Origin: Trifolium pratense | Taxonomy: Eukaryota; Streptophyta; Magnoliopsida; Fabales; Fabaceae | Reading direction: 5' to 3' | DNA length: 64,000 nt | NCBI RefSeq assembly: GCF_020283565.1 | Contig: NC_060063.1 | Coordinates: forward strand, 4,238,563 to 4,302,562 | Shown here: in pieces, positions 23,301 through 33,896 of the stretch | Position numbering within the stretch: position 1 is the first letter of the stretch | Layout of the letters: every line of letters starts with the position of its first letter | Position numbers and translations under genes: made by a program | Notes under the pieces: model-generated | The model's input: the letters and a program-made list of their open reading frames with translations, nothing else | The model's database searches: none | Told to the model about the DNA's origin: nothing

Positions 23301-26300
23301 GTCATTTATTGAGCACACGTGGCAGTGCAATTTAATAGTAGGGACTAAAAACAATGACCATATATTTATTAGGACCAAAAAAAGCGAAACAAATTTTTAG
23401 GGGCTTAAAAACGAAATCTTAAAAAACTATAAGGAACATTTAACCATAGATTTAAATGTTTGTGACCGTACAAATATTTTGTTTATAGGAAGTGCTCCAT
23501 ATCATAGCTAGTAGAGAATCATATTTGAGTTTAATTGATATGCACTGACAGTGTAAAATGGTTTTACACGATCGTTCAATGAATAACCATCAGTTTGCCA
23601 TGTCATGTCAAGAAAGTGGAGTGAAGTGGGGTGATGTGACGGAAAATATGGTTGGTATTGGTTGACAGTATAAAATTATTTTACACCGTCGGTGCATATA
23701 AATTAAATCCTTTCTATTTTTATTAAAGAATGTGACACACTTCAATTTATTAATGTACAAGCACCTTAAAATCTTACACTTTTATGCTAATTTTACCATC
23801 ATACAGTAACAACTTATATTGAAACTTCCTTAATGTTAATAAAACAGGAAGCCATAGTGAGTACAGCACTTGCTGGAGCAATCATAGGTGCATCAGTTGG
23901 TGGATGGATCAATGATAGATTTGGAAGAAAGAAAGCAATAATTCTTGCAGATACACTCTTTTTCATTGGATCAGTTGTAATGGCTGCTGCAATAAATCCA
24001 GCTATTCTCATTGTTGGCAGAGTATTTGTTGGTCTTGGTGTTGGAATGGCTTCAATGGCTTCCCCTTTATACATCTCAGAAGCTTCTCCGACTAGAGTTC
24101 GAGGAGCACTTGTTAGTCTCAATGGATTTCTCATCACTGGTGGACAATTCCTCTCCTATCTTATCAACTTGGCATTCACAAATGTGAGAGAAAACCATTC
24201 TTCAGTCACCTATCTAGTTATTTAACTATTTCTATATGAATCCGGATCCTCTGCTTCCACTTACTGCATGCACGTATTCACATAGTCAGGAAATTAGCAT
24301 GCAGTCACTGGTTGCAGAGAATCCGAGTTCACCTCTAAATAGCTCATTTGGATTGCATGCAGTCTGATCAGATTTGACTGTCTGATTAAGATCAGACGAT
24401 TTTGATGTAAAATAGACTTTTCTTTTCTTAAACTACTTTAAATCAAACTCGTTTGATCTTAATCAGACGGTCAGATATGCTTGCATGACTGTATGCAATT
24501 TCATATCGCAATTCTTAGTATTGGGAGAATTGCGTTAAAATGTAATTGATGTGACCTTAATTGCAATCGTATAAGTCTTGATTTTACGGCTTATATCGTG
24601 TTTGCAACATTTTTAAGGTGTTTTTATTTTATTCACCAAATACCTACTAACTATAATTGTGTAACTTGTTTGTTCAGGCACCAGGAACATGGAGATGGAT
24701 GTTAGGTGTTGCAGCATTACCAGCCTTGACACAAATCGTATTGATGCTTATGCTACCAGAATCACCTCGTTGGCTGTTCAGAAAGGTTAATCCAAACATC
24801 ATCACTTTTTCAATCTGTGGTCCGCAACTGCAATTGCATCTGTAATATAAATGTTTTAGAGATATCTTCAACGACATCACAATTACAATTTTGGTGTAAT
24901 CTAGTTTTCTTTCGAAAATATGTATCTTTACATGTGTTCCTTTCTGGCTTTTATGTTAAACAAACAACAGGGAAAAGAAGAAGAAGCTAAACAAATTCTA
25001 AGGAAGATATATCCTCCGCAAGATGTTGAAGACGAAATCATTACTCTAAAAGAATCAGTTGAAATGGAAACAAAAGACGATTCAACTTCAAACAAAGTCA
25101 GCATAATCAAACTATTGAAAACAAAAACAGTAAGAAGAGGTTTATATGCAGGAATGGGACTACAAATCTTCCAACAATTTGTTGGAATCAACACAGTGAT
25201 GTATTACAGTCCAACCATTGTTCAACTAGCTGGTTTTGCATCAAACAGAACAGCACTTTTATTATCACTTGTCACTGCTGGAATTAATGCATTTGGTTCA
25301 ATTTTAAGCATTTATTTCATTGATAAAACTGGGAGGAAGAAGCTTTTGTTGTTTAGTTTGTCTGGTGTTGTAGTATCTCTTGTTGTTTTGACTGTTGTGT
25401 TTCATCAAACTACAACTCATTCTCCTATGGTTAGTGAAATTGAAACTTCTTTCTTTAATAATACTTGTCCTGATTATAGATCAGCTTTTGATGCTGCTAA
25501 ATGGGATTGCATGAAGTGTCTTAAGGCTTCTCCTGAGTGTGGATTTTGTGCTTCTGCTGGTAATAAGGTAAGTTTTTGCTTTTTTCCTTTCAAATTAAAT
25601 ACTCCCTCCGGTCACTATTATAGCATAATAAGGTAACCGATGTATTTGCTCTAGACCAGATACATCAATTTTTCAATGAATCTAAAAGTGATATTTTACT
25701 TATAATAATGACCTTATGAATTATTCGATAAGGTATTCTTATTCCCTTGTTTACTAGCTAGTCTCCATGTAGCTTATGGTACTAAACTAAAACATGATTC
25801 ACAATTTTAGTTTCTCAGTTTCATAAGTTTCAGGATTTTTTACCACAATATTACTCCCTCCGTCCCAAAAAGAATGACCCATTTTAAATATATGCACTAT
25901 TCATATATATTGTTTTGACCATATTTTTCTACTAATAAATAAAAATAAATATTAACATATAAGATGTTGTTAGATTCGTCTCGATGAGTATTTTCAAAAT
26001 ATCAATTTTTTATAATTTTTACTATTATACAATTAAAGATATTAGTCGCCAAAGTTATGCATTGGCATGCGTGTTTCGGTCAACTGGATCATTCTTTTTG
26101 GGACGGAGGGAGTAATGATTTAGGCTTTTGTATTTTTGATGCAGTAAAAACTATTTAAGTCAATATGAATTTTTCCTAAATAAATATTTTGATTAAGTTG
26201 ATTGATATTTCTCAATTTAAGGGTCCAAATTACTATGTAGTAAATTTGATAAACCTATAACCAAGACATTGGAATCAAGTGATTAATTAGTTCCCCCTAT

Positions 26301-27014
26301 AACGGATCGTTTGGGAGAACCCGAGATCGATTCCTGGTAGGAACAATTCTTGATCAAACTTTATTTATCTGGTAGTCGAACTCTGGATTACTGGAATACC
26401 TTTACAATTTATTGTCTAAAATACCTATTTATTGGCTGCCAAAAATTTCAAATACATACACTATTATTTGATCAAAATTTTTTCTCAAATTTCTAATAAT
26501 ATTAATAATTATGCAGCTCTTACCTGGGGCATGCTTAATTTCCAATGACACAACAGAAGACCAATGCCAAAAACAGCAAAGACAATGGTACACAAGAGGG
26601 TGTCCTAGCCAAAATGGATGGTTAGCACTAATTGGTCTATCACTGTATATCTTATTCTTCTCACCAGGAATGGGAACAGTTCCATGGGTTGTAAACTCTG
26701 AAATATACCCATTAAGATACAGAGGAGTTTGTGGTGGAATGGCATCAACATCAAATTGGGTTTCAAATCTCATTGTGGCACAATCTTTTCTATCATTGAC
26801 TGATGCCATCGGAACTTCATACACATTCATGATTTTCATATTCATCACTGTTGCTGCCATTGTTTTCGTCATTGTTTTCGTGCCGGAAACTAAAGGACTT
26901 CCTATTGAAGAGGTTGAGAATATGTTGGAAAGAAGAACTTTGAATTTTAAGTTTTGGCAGAGGAATTCTGACTCTGATGATCAAGTGTTGAGTCAAAAGA
27001 ATGTATCATTTTGA
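20370..27014 (+). CDS. INT2: Inositol transporter, INT2-like, six exons, 580 aa
   Basis: Exons 20370-20502, 20903-20973, 23848-24183, 24678-24785, 24971-25567 and 26517-27014 all join at GT-AG sites and keep one frame of 580 codons, the size of Arabidopsis INT2. It is a 12-helix major-facilitator H+/polyol symporter. Signatures: FGYDTG (residues 40-45), DRFGRKK (91-97), PESPRWL (207-213), [14 protein letters not shown] (helix 7, about 284-297), DKTGRKK (334-340) and PETKG (538-542). Between helices 9 and 10 lies the Cys-rich PSI-like loop found in INT2-INT4 and absent from INT1 ([14 protein letters not shown], 396-409, plus GAC and further Cys in exon 6). INT2-type carriers move myo-inositol and other inositol epimers across the plasma membrane. 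N-terminus MEGGVPEAD fits family starts. There is no defect in any exon, and intron 2 (2.87 kb) holds several MITEs. INT3 or INT4 is less likely because of the N-terminus and the FKFW C-terminal region. Confidence 0.95.
22289..22499 (+). mobile_element. Tourist-like (PIF/Harbinger) MITE in intron 2
   Basis: 211-bp element with imperfect inverted ends (GGGCCTATTTTGATTA and, in reverse complement, GCCCTCGTTTGGATTAG) and a perfect TTA duplication (22286-22288, 22500-22502). Inner inverted phrases are GAGCTTATGCAAAC / GTTTGCATAAGCTC. Relatives lie at 1245-1425 and, truncated, at 27485-27600. Confidence 0.88.
22991..23269 (+). mobile_element. Stowaway-like MITE in intron 2
   Basis: Ends CTCCCCCGTTCCATAATATA and TATAATATGGGACGGAGGGAG are inverted, with TA on both sides (22989-22990 and 23270-23271). 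279 bp, no coding capacity. Confidence 0.88.
23530..23708. mobile_element. MITE-like foldback in intron 2
   Basis: The left end TTTAATTGATATGCACTGAC and the reverse complement of the right end, TTTAATTTATATGCACCGAC, continue into GTGTAAAATNNTTTTAC on both sides. About 180 bp. Target duplication not clear. Confidence 0.75.
24347..24503. repeat. Inverted-repeat element in intron 3
   Basis: ATTGCATGCAGTCTGATCAG... CTGATTAAGATCAGACG is mirrored by GATCTTAATCAGACGGTCAG... TGACTGTATGCAAT. It is a small foldback or MITE relic between exons 3 and 4. Confidence 0.6.
25603..25715. mobile_element. Degenerate Stowaway-like MITE in intron 5
   Basis: The left terminus ACTCCCTCCGGTCACTATTA is clear. The right side keeps only TTATAATAATGACC. 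It is a truncated relative of the other CTCCCTCCG elements. Confidence 0.5.
25854..26112 (+). mobile_element. Stowaway-like MITE in intron 5
   Basis: 259 bp with inverted ends CTCCCTCCGTCCCAAAAAGA / TCTTTTTGGGACGGAGGGAG and TA duplications (25852-25853, 26113-26114). Confidence 0.92.
26270..26400 (+). mobile_element. SINE-like element in intron 5
   Basis: It has the tRNA-like phrases CAAGTGATTAATTAGTTCCC and GAGATCGATTCCTGGTAGGA (box B-like), then ATTCTTGATCAAACTTTATT and TAGTCGAACTCTGGATTACT. The same order occurs at 32275-32360 and, reversed, at 35137-35290, 42140-42295 and 49465-49625. Confidence 0.6.
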
Positions 27015-27909
27015 GTTAATTAGATGTTGTACTAGATTAATATTACAGATTTATTACTTTATATTTTCTAAATTATTAAAGATTTGGGCTTGTATATGTA
27101 AATTATTTTGGTGTAACTGAAGGTTTAAGAAACACAAGAAAGGGAGGTATAAGAAACACAAGAATGTATCAAAGATTTACAATGAAAGAATAAAGAATAT
27201 GTGCAAGTATGTATGTGTATGTATATGTATGTATATACAGTTGCACTTTTCTTCGTGTTCTTTGTACTCCTTTTATAGCAGCTTGAAGGATGTTACCGTT
27301 AGACTTTGATTCGAGAGCGTATGCTTTGATTGCAAGATCGATAGTCTTCAGGTGAGCCGTTGGAATGTTTTCCTTATTTAGTTTCCTTGTCTCCTTTTCC
27401 ATAAGGAAACAATTCATGTGCATTGATGGCTAAAGATCTTCCAACGTCTCTTTGCTTAACGTTGTCTTCGTGTATGAACAAACACTTCGGGCTCGTTTGG
27501 CCCAGCTTTTTTTAGAGCTCATGCAAACAGCTTATGCAATATAAATTAGGTTTTATGCTATTTTATAAATTCACACTAGTAAAAATAATCCAATATGACT
27601 TTTCCATCATGTAGATTGAATTGTATTGACTTGCATATAGAAGAAGAAGACAACTATTTTGACAATTATGCTTATCACATGCAGCATAATGCATCTAATG
27701 TGGGGATGCAACAATCTATAATCCACTTAAATGTGGCAAACAGGTAGTCCTTAAATTACAGTATTTCCACTAACATTATTGTTGATGTGTGGAATCAAAA
27801 GTGAAAATGTTTGATAGGCCGCTTATTTGGATTTTTTTTGAAAATGAATTTAGACCAAATTCAAACTAAATTTTACTTATTTACTTATATTTTAATCGCT
27901 ACTAAAGTA
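27015..27909. other. 3' flank of the transporter gene; truncated MITE
   Basis: No gene seen. 27485-27600 (GGGCTCGTTTGGCCC... ATGCAAACAGCTTATGCAAT... TTCACACTAGTAAAAAT) is the left half of the Tourist-like family seen at 22289. Confidence 0.5.
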
Positions 27910-28001
27910 CTCCCTCCGGTCTTAAATATAAGCAAAAGTCAAAACGTATTTAGTAGATTAAATACGTTTTGACTTTTGCTTAAATTTAAGACCGGAGGGA
28001 G
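27910..28001. mobile_element. Short palindromic Stowaway-like MITE
   Basis: A 92-bp, nearly perfect hairpin with ends CTCCCTCCGGTCTTAAATAT / its complement, an inner pair AAAAGTCAAAACGTATTTA, and TA on both sides (27908-27909, 28002-28003). Confidence 0.92.
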
Positions 28002-28184
28002 TAATGTCCATTGACATGAATTTCAATTTTTTATTTATTTTCACCACCAGTATCTGACATGGTTAGCAGTTTCTTCCGATCGTAGTTGCGGGGGAACGAG
28101 CCGTGATTTTCTCCAGCAAGTCTAGCGTCAATCATCACTGAATCACTAACTATTAGTGTATTTCAATATTTATTGAAATTCATG

Positions 28185-28186
<2 letters not shown>
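28002..28186. other. Non-coding spacer
   Basis: No feature recognised between the MITE and the AT microsatellite. Confidence 0.4.

Positions 28187-28260
<74 letters not shown>
28187..28260. repeat. (TA)n microsatellite
   Basis: About 37 uninterrupted TA units. A second run of about 15 units lies at 28662-28691 beyond the element at 28261-28661, so the element sits inside one AT tract. Confidence 0.95.
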
Positions 28261-28263
<3 letters not shown>

Positions 28264-28659
28264 GAGGGATCAAATTACACTGGTGTAACATTTGAGTAAT
28301 GTTATACACCGCTCAATAACGCTTTAACGAATACAAATTTTACAAAATCCACCGTTGGATTGAAAGCTTATATCGTATAAATCATCCATGTTGAATTTTA
28401 CAAAAATCTAAAATCGTTTGATATGTTATTGAGACCAATGAAGATTAATGGTTTATGCGTTTTTATTGAATACCGTTAATCTTGATCTATCTCAAAAACA
28501 TATTAAACGATTTCAGATTTTTATACAATTCAACATAGATGATCTATACGATATAAGCTTTCAATCCAACGGTGGATTTTGTAAAATTTGTATTCGTTAA
28601 AGCGTTATTGAGCAGTGTAACCTTACTCAAATGTTACACCGGTGTAATTTGATCCCTCC

Positions 28660-28661
<2 letters not shown>
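28261..28661. mobile_element. Long-arm foldback MITE in the AT tract
   Basis: The 401-bp element GGGGAGGGATCAAATTACAC... ends with the inverse of that start. The arms are about 190 bp each and differ by roughly a dozen positions by eye, leaving a small central loop near 28450-28470. TATATA flanks both sides, so the exact duplication cannot be read. No coding frame. Confidence 0.88.
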
Positions 28662-28691
<30 letters not shown>

Positions 28692-28698
<7 letters not shown>

Positions 28699-29281
28699 CA
28701 TAAAAATATAATTAAGTAATAATATTGAAGAGGGAACAAAGTGAAATTCTATTTGTGAAAGAAAGTGGTGCAATTAAAGAATAATGTTTTTTGATAACCT
28801 ACATCACTTACAAAGATTCTTCTAATAATGTTGTTTTATATAGTTTCAAGTCTAAAAGGCTGATACTATAGAATCAGCCACTACAAAAACTAATTGATTT
28901 TCATACTACTAATATATTGAACTAGTTACACCCTCCCCAAGTCCAATACATAAGTTTTTCTAGGTTACATTTTGCAAGCGAATGAACGTATCTTTGTTCC
29001 ACTTTTGAACTAGAAAAAATTGATTTTAAAAATTAATTGTTTGAATATTCTCAAATATTTCACCTTTATAATTGTTATAACATAAAATTAATACACATAA
29101 AATTTTACATCAAACTTGCTTTTAGAAGCAACAACTTTATACATAATCAACACTTGTCGGCCTTGAGTTAGGGCAAACAGGATTGTGGCCCTGTGATTCC
29201 AAAAATTAGGGGCTCAAAGTTTGTATTTTAGGTAGAGATTCGATCTAAACAATCACAAAAAGCAAATTTGGTAGAGATATA
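28692..29281. other. Non-coding
   Basis: No gene seen. The 3' part (29150-29281) may belong to the LINE that follows. Confidence 0.4.
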
Positions 29282-29880
29282 GTTTCTTTGAAGGTGTCTA
29301 GTTTAGTCTTGAGATTCTTGCGTGATAGGTTGCCAACAAAAGCAAATTTGGTAACTCGAGGCATCACCACTCCAGGAGCTCACTTTTGTGTATCCGGTTG
29401 CAGCGATGTTGAATCAGCTGAGCACTTATTTCTCTCTTGTAGCAATTTTGATTCCCTTTGGTCGTTAGTTCGATCGTGGATTGGTTTCTCATCGGTGGAC
29501 TCTCAAAATCTAGCAGACCATTCCTTCAGTTTACTCATTCTTTAGGCGGCTTTCAAGCACGACGTTCTTTTTGGCAACTCTTTAGGCTCTTATATTATTT
29601 GGGTTGTGTGGAATAAAAGAAATCAGAGACTTTTCAGAAATTTAGAATCGTCCCTAGCTCAATTGTTGGACAAGGTTAAACTCTATTCCTATCGGTGTTA
29701 AAGACATCCAACATTAATTTAGTTTCAAACTACCATAGGTGGTGATCAAACTTGTTTACTTGTTTGGGCATCGATTAATTTTCATGTTGTTACTTTGTTT
29801 TGACATCTTGTAATCTTTTGTAGTCTTTTTGACACACCTTGTGTTGAGGAGATTATTCGGTTGATATATATATATATATG
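29282..29880 (+). pseudogene. LINE 3' end with zf-RVT domain
   Basis: The frame LRFLRDRLPTKANLVTRGI (29309 on) continues with the C-x4-C-x6-H-x4-C pattern of the zf-RVT zinc finger at the C-terminus of plant LINE polyproteins (CVSGC, ESAEHLFLSC, LW). A stop falls at 29543-29545. The same protein continues in frame past it (FGNSLGSYIIWVVWNKRNQ). The end is a 3' UTR with TTTTGTAATCTTTTGTAGTC and a TA-rich tail. The upstream endonuclease and RT parts are absent, as is usual for 5'-truncated LINEs. Confidence 0.8.
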
Positions 29881-30055
29881 AGGAGTGCTAGCAACACACT
29901 CTTTAACTAACACACTCTCTTCTATTGGTTAAAATTTATATGGATCCCATAAAAGTTATATGGGTCCACATTTTTTTATGGGACCAATGTGAATTTCAAC
30001 CAATAAAAAAGAGTGTGTTGGAGTGTGTTTGTTAAAGAGTGTGTTGCTAGCATTA

Positions 30056-30060
<5 letters not shown>
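29880..30060. mobile_element. MITE with GCTAGCAACACACTC termini
   Basis: Left GAGTGCTAGCAACACACTCT and right AGAGTGTGTTGCTAGCATTA are inverted. Inner AACCAATA/TATTGGTT and ATGGGTCC/GGACCAAT phrases also pair. TATATA runs lie on both sides. About 180 bp. Confidence 0.85.
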
Positions 30061-30090
<30 letters not shown>

Positions 30091-30380
30091 TTTTTGCCTA
30101 TTAAAAAAAATCACAAAAAACTAAAAGAGAAATATATGTGTAGGCTTAAGCTAAAGGAAGATGATATATAAAACTCAAATAAATATACGAATGACTATTT
30201 TTATGTTATTGATGTTATTTATAAATTATATAGATAGTTATTTATTGTAAATATTTGCATTTTTATTTATTAGGATTTTTTTTTCTTCGACACGGGCCTT
30301 CGAATTGTCGGGATCAGCCTGATAATCAATATATTTAAAATTAATTTTTGACATCTCATAATCGATCAAACTCACATAAA
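30061..30380. other. Non-coding spacer
   Basis: AT repeat remnant at 30061-30088, then AT-rich sequence without a gene. Confidence 0.4.
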
Positions 30381-30596
30381 TAACTTACTTTGGTTGGCCT
30401 GATGATGAAGGCATGAGACCTTATAGTGTGCTCCTCTTAAAGTCTCAGGTTCAAATTCTTTCAATGTCACTTTTAGTATTGGGTTTGTCCATACAAGTCA
30501 AAACTTTGATTTAAATGGAAACCCCACTAATAAACGGTGGGATGATATGTCTCTCGGATTAGTCGGTTCTTGTACTTGATCCGTGTCTAAAAAAAA
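30381..30596 (+). mobile_element. SINE with perfect target duplication
   Basis: 216 bp with a tRNA-like head (TGGTTGGCCTGATGATGAAG as box A region, CTCAGGTTCAAATTC as box B region) and a short A tail (TCTAAAAAAAA). It is flanked by the 10-bp direct repeat CTCACATAAA (30371-30380, 30597-30606). Confidence 0.88.
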
Positions 30597-30870
30597 CTCA
30601 CATAAAGGCCAAATTTTGATTGTTTAATGTGACAACTGGAGTAAAAAGATTCGACTGTCACAAAAAAATTGACAATCTACATGTCATGTTAGCCCCAATA
30701 GAGCAAAATTTCATGACAAGAACTGAGTGGCACACACCTTAGTCTAAAAGGATCAATAATTATAATATATGCTTTTATAGAGTAATGAAAAAAAATTGAA
30801 AACGTCTTCATTAATATTAAAACAATTGTCTTTTAATTTATTTTTTTTGTTTACTATGTTGACTTTGGCT

Positions 30871-30878
30871 TATAAAAG
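30871..30878 (+). promoter_or_regulatory. TATA box of the small membrane-protein gene
   Basis: TATAAAAG lies 45 bp before the ATG at 30916, a normal plant core-promoter distance if the leader is short (about 15 nt). It lies inside the longer frame that begins at 30796, which argues against that upstream start. Confidence 0.45.
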
Positions 30879-30915
30879 AAGCACATTAACATGTCTTAGC
30901 TATTATTTTGAAACA

Positions 30916-31137
30916 ATGGTGAGAGAATGGAGAGAGTTGAACAATTTGGATACAAATTTTGAGTTCTTTGCAAGTGCTAATGAAATATTATGGATGGTTT
31001 TTGTTACATTTTGCATTATATCATCAATTATATTTTCTTGTGCTGGTGGTTTATCAAAAGAGAGAAATTCTGTAGCAGATGAAGACTCATATGGAGCTGG
31101 ATGTGCTGCTGCATGTGGTGCTGAATGTGGTGCATGA
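30916..31137 (+). CDS. Small single-pass membrane protein, Cys/Gly/Ala tail, unknown
   Basis: 73 codons if started at 30916, where AAACAATGG gives a good plant start context. The same frame is open back to an ATG at 30796 (113 aa). The protein has an acidic/aromatic N-terminal segment (MVREWRELNNLDTNFEFF), one hydrophobic helix (about residues 25-42, ILWMVFVTFCIISSIIFSC), then a polar stretch and a C-terminal GAGCAAACGAECGA with three evenly spaced cysteines. I do not recognise the family; a GC(G/A)-type tail is seen in some small plant membrane proteins. No introns needed. Expression and membrane insertion are inferred only. Confidence 0.55.
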   Translation: MVREWRELNNLDTNFEFFASANEILWMVFVTFCIISSIIFSCAGGLSKERNSVADEDSYGAGCAAACGAECGA

Positions 31138-31989
31138 GATAGTTCTTTCTTGCTACATTCAATTGTATCAAATTCATACACAAATCTTTTAGTTACTTAT
31201 TGATGTTAGTTATATGAATTTCTTAGTAGCTTATTGCAAATTAAGGTCTAAAGTGTCGAATTTAGATTCTCTACACTAAGGGGATCTCACATTCACACAA
31301 CTTGGGATATTGGTAGTGACTCGATTAAGTTCGGACATTCTAAAAAAACTATGAATTTCAGTTTGTTTTTTATGATACAAAATAGCGAGCTTGAATCTGA
31401 ACCTATTGAACTATCACCAATGTTCTAGTTATGTGAATGTAGAGAATTTTGACCGCAGCAGGAATTGTATGTCCATGATCATATAATAACTATTTTATGT
31501 TGCTATTAACATGTGAATTTTTATTTAATATTATACTTTCTATTCAAACTTGACACTTTAACAACTTCTTAACATTGAACCATGATTATGTGTGTGTTTG
31601 GTTTTATGGTGACGAATTTCGACGAAACTATTTTTGATAGAATTGATTAGTATTAAATTATTATTTTTTGACACATAATATTAAAATATATGAGAAGTCC
31701 AAAATATTCAAAAACAGAGTTATCTCTGTTGCAATTTATATTTAAATCATATGAAAGAAGGGTGATTTTGGGACTTCAATGTAATTAACTATTTTAACTT
31801 CATCATAGAGATTTTCTTAAACTAAGTGTCAACATATCATGAGCATACATATTTCGTGGAAAATTGGACAATCCATGAAAAGGACTACTAAGTTCCTGAT
31901 TAAATAAAAAAAATAAATATTAATAATTAACCAAACTTCTACGCTCTAAGTAGATATTAATAATTAAATAACACAAAATTAAACAAAAA
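31138..31989. other. Intergenic, no gene seen
   Basis: AT-rich sequence between the small-protein ORF and the tRNA gene. It includes a short near-repeat of the TGTGAATGTAGAGAATTTTGAC type. Nothing supportable. Confidence 0.4.
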
Positions 31990-32070
31990 GTCAAGATGGC
32001 CGAGTTGGTCTAAGGCGCCAGTTTCAGGTACTGGTCCGAAAGGGCATGGGTTCAAATCCCATTCTTGACA
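31990..32070 (+). tRNA. tRNA-Leu (CAG)
   Basis: The acceptor stem GTCAAGA pairs perfectly with TCTTGAC, followed by discriminator A. D-arm GCCGAGTTGGTCTAAGGC; anticodon stem CCAGT/ACTGG around the loop TTCAGGT (anticodon CAG); a class II long variable arm (TCCGAAAGGGC); T-arm ATGGG-TTCAAAT-CCCAT. No intron. A T-run (32079-32088) downstream serves as the Pol III terminator. It decodes CUG leucine codons in cytosolic translation. Confidence 0.96.
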
Positions 32071-32537
32071 ATTTCCAATTTTTTTTTTAACAAATTATTA
32101 GGCATTTTAATTACTTATGTTAGTATCACCAAGCACCTAATTAAAATTTTGGTCTTAAGGACTAAACTATACCGTAAGCAAAAGTCATTGAAATAACAAT
32201 AATAATCATAAATTGTATGAGAGAAACATATAGTGAAGAAATGAAATTCAACTCAAGATAACCAAAAGACATTACGCTCAAGTGGTTAATGAGTTTTTCT
32301 TAGGACGTATTGTTCAATTTCTGGTAGGAAAATTATTGATCAAACTTTAATTACCTAGCTAAGTACCGGAAGGTTAACACAAAAAAAATTGAACCCAAGA
32401 TTAATTCTTCAGTACCGGAGGGTTCACAAAAAAAATTGAACCCAAGATTAATTCTTCAGTTTATGCAGCTGCATCCTAATTATTTTACATACTACATGGC
32501 AAAGAAGGAAATTGAACTCCATCTATTTTGTCTTCAG
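32071..32537. other. Left flank of the tandem array; SINE fragment and 49-bp duplication
   Basis: 32275-32360 is a SINE fragment of the family at 26270. GTACCGGAGGGTT...CAAGATTAATTCTTCAG is present twice (from about 32363 and about 32412). The sequence here is unique to the left side of the first G block. Confidence 0.5.
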
Positions 32538-32567
32538 GGAACATAAAAACATACATTAGACCTTACC

Positions 32568-32804
32568 TTAAGTGATATCTGAATCACTATCAGAAAATGA
32601 AGAATAATCAGCAAACACCTTAGTTTTTCTTCCATGACAAGACCACCTCCAGGCACGCCGCAGCGCTTGATGACCTATTCGACATGATGGCATGATGAAA
32701 CAACATAATGGACAACACACACAGAGCAAGCAACAACTACAAAGGAACTCAATCAATTTGTCCTTGCCATTGTTGGGACCTTGAATTTGGGATGAATTTT
32801 CCAT
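32568..32804 (-). CDS. Small Cys-rich protein, copy A
   Basis: 78 aa on the minus strand, single exon. The N-terminus is hydrophilic (MENSSQIQGPNNGKDK). The middle is a dense cysteine block in a hydrophobic setting (CSCCLLCVCCPLCCF, residues about 23-37) that could be a membrane-associated or acylated segment. A basic stretch follows (RIGHQALRRAWRWSCHGRK), then a Ser/Asp-rich tail (SSFSDSDSD) with casein-kinase-II-like sites. I cannot name the family. It resembles Cys-rich membrane modules in general layout but not clearly CYSTM, whose Cys block is C-terminal. A TATATAAG-type sequence lies just upstream on the minus strand. It differs from copies B and C by one residue (His for Tyr in WSCHGRK). 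Confidence 0.6.
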   Translation of the reverse strand: MENSSQIQGPNNGKDKLIEFLCSCCLLCVCCPLCCFIMPSCRIGHQALRRAWRWSCHGRKTKVFADYSSFSDSDSDIT

Positions 32805-33896
32805 TATACTTATATATGATATATGATGTGCGTGAATGCTTTACTTAGAGCTTGAACTAGGGCCAGCAACCATTTCAACTAGATACCATAAAGAGGGCAA
32901 GAGAGGAGGAGCAGATGAAATTATTTCGGGGTTCTTCCCCGCTGACGTCTAAGCTCTCAAAAACTCGGATTAGTCAACATGAATGATGAATGCTGCAATT
33001 GAAGATGAAATACTTGCAATACTATTAAAGGGCTGGTGGACATTTGTATGGAAATCTTTCCTAAGAAAGCATTTAGAACATGTGGTTTAGGTTCCTATAT
33101 AGCGCATCAATGGTATCGTTTGCTTTGGATCTTGTGTGTAAACCCTTTTGGTTTTATGCTTTATAAGATGCATCTCGTACTCTCGCCGGTTAGAGGAGTG
33201 TGAATGTTATTTATAAACTATTATTAGCTTCAATTCTCGTGCAATGTGAAATTTTTGGTATAATGGAACATATTCATCTTTCTTTAATTTTAGGCATTTT
33301 GCTATCAAGGAATATTGATTGCAATTGTAAAGGGTGCTTTTCACATTCAAGATTCGAAAATGGCCAATAAAATGTTAGCAATTGGTGAATGATGGCACTA
33401 GAGGCAAGTGTAATTGGACCTGTCTAAAGTTATTCGTCCAATATTAAATGTATGATGTATCTAATGTTTTGCATTTTTCTTTCCAAAATTGGGACCATAA
33501 CTTTTGAGGTTGCATTGAAAGATTTTGCAATGCATTACCACAAAAATGTGAAGAATGATTAGTGTATGTGAAGGATATCACTATATAAGATTTTGTATAA
33601 ATTCTTATAACAGTGAAGGAATAAAATCTTTAAGAAAACTGAATCTAAACGCAAACAATTTTTTATATAAAATCAAACTTTTTTGTACTATGATTCTATG
33701 AAACATCATTGCTAAACATAACCCAATTAGCACTTGTAATAATATATGATATACCTATAAGCATAAAACAGACACAATATAGCATGAATGCATGATCACA
33801 GTAGTTAAAAATTAAAAACTCTCTATGCTACAACTGCAATTGGCAATTGCAAGTTCAATAGTTCATCACTTCATGTTAGGCTTTTCTTCATTGGCT
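32805..33896. other. Spacer between the two G-block genes (unit A)
   Basis: No coding region seen. It holds the upstream region of the Cys-rich gene and the 3' flank of the acidic-protein gene. The same spacer lies at 39807-40900 and 46807-47897. Most of the sites that distinguish A from B and C fall here. Confidence 0.5.

Noticed and set aside
23814..24137. Minus-strand frame opposite exon 3 of the transporter
   Set aside because: Antisense shadow of a conserved exon; the plus frame has family motifs and the splice sites fit.
28880..28900. CACTACAAAAAC as a possible second CACTA terminus
   Set aside because: No partner terminus within reach and no subterminal repeats.
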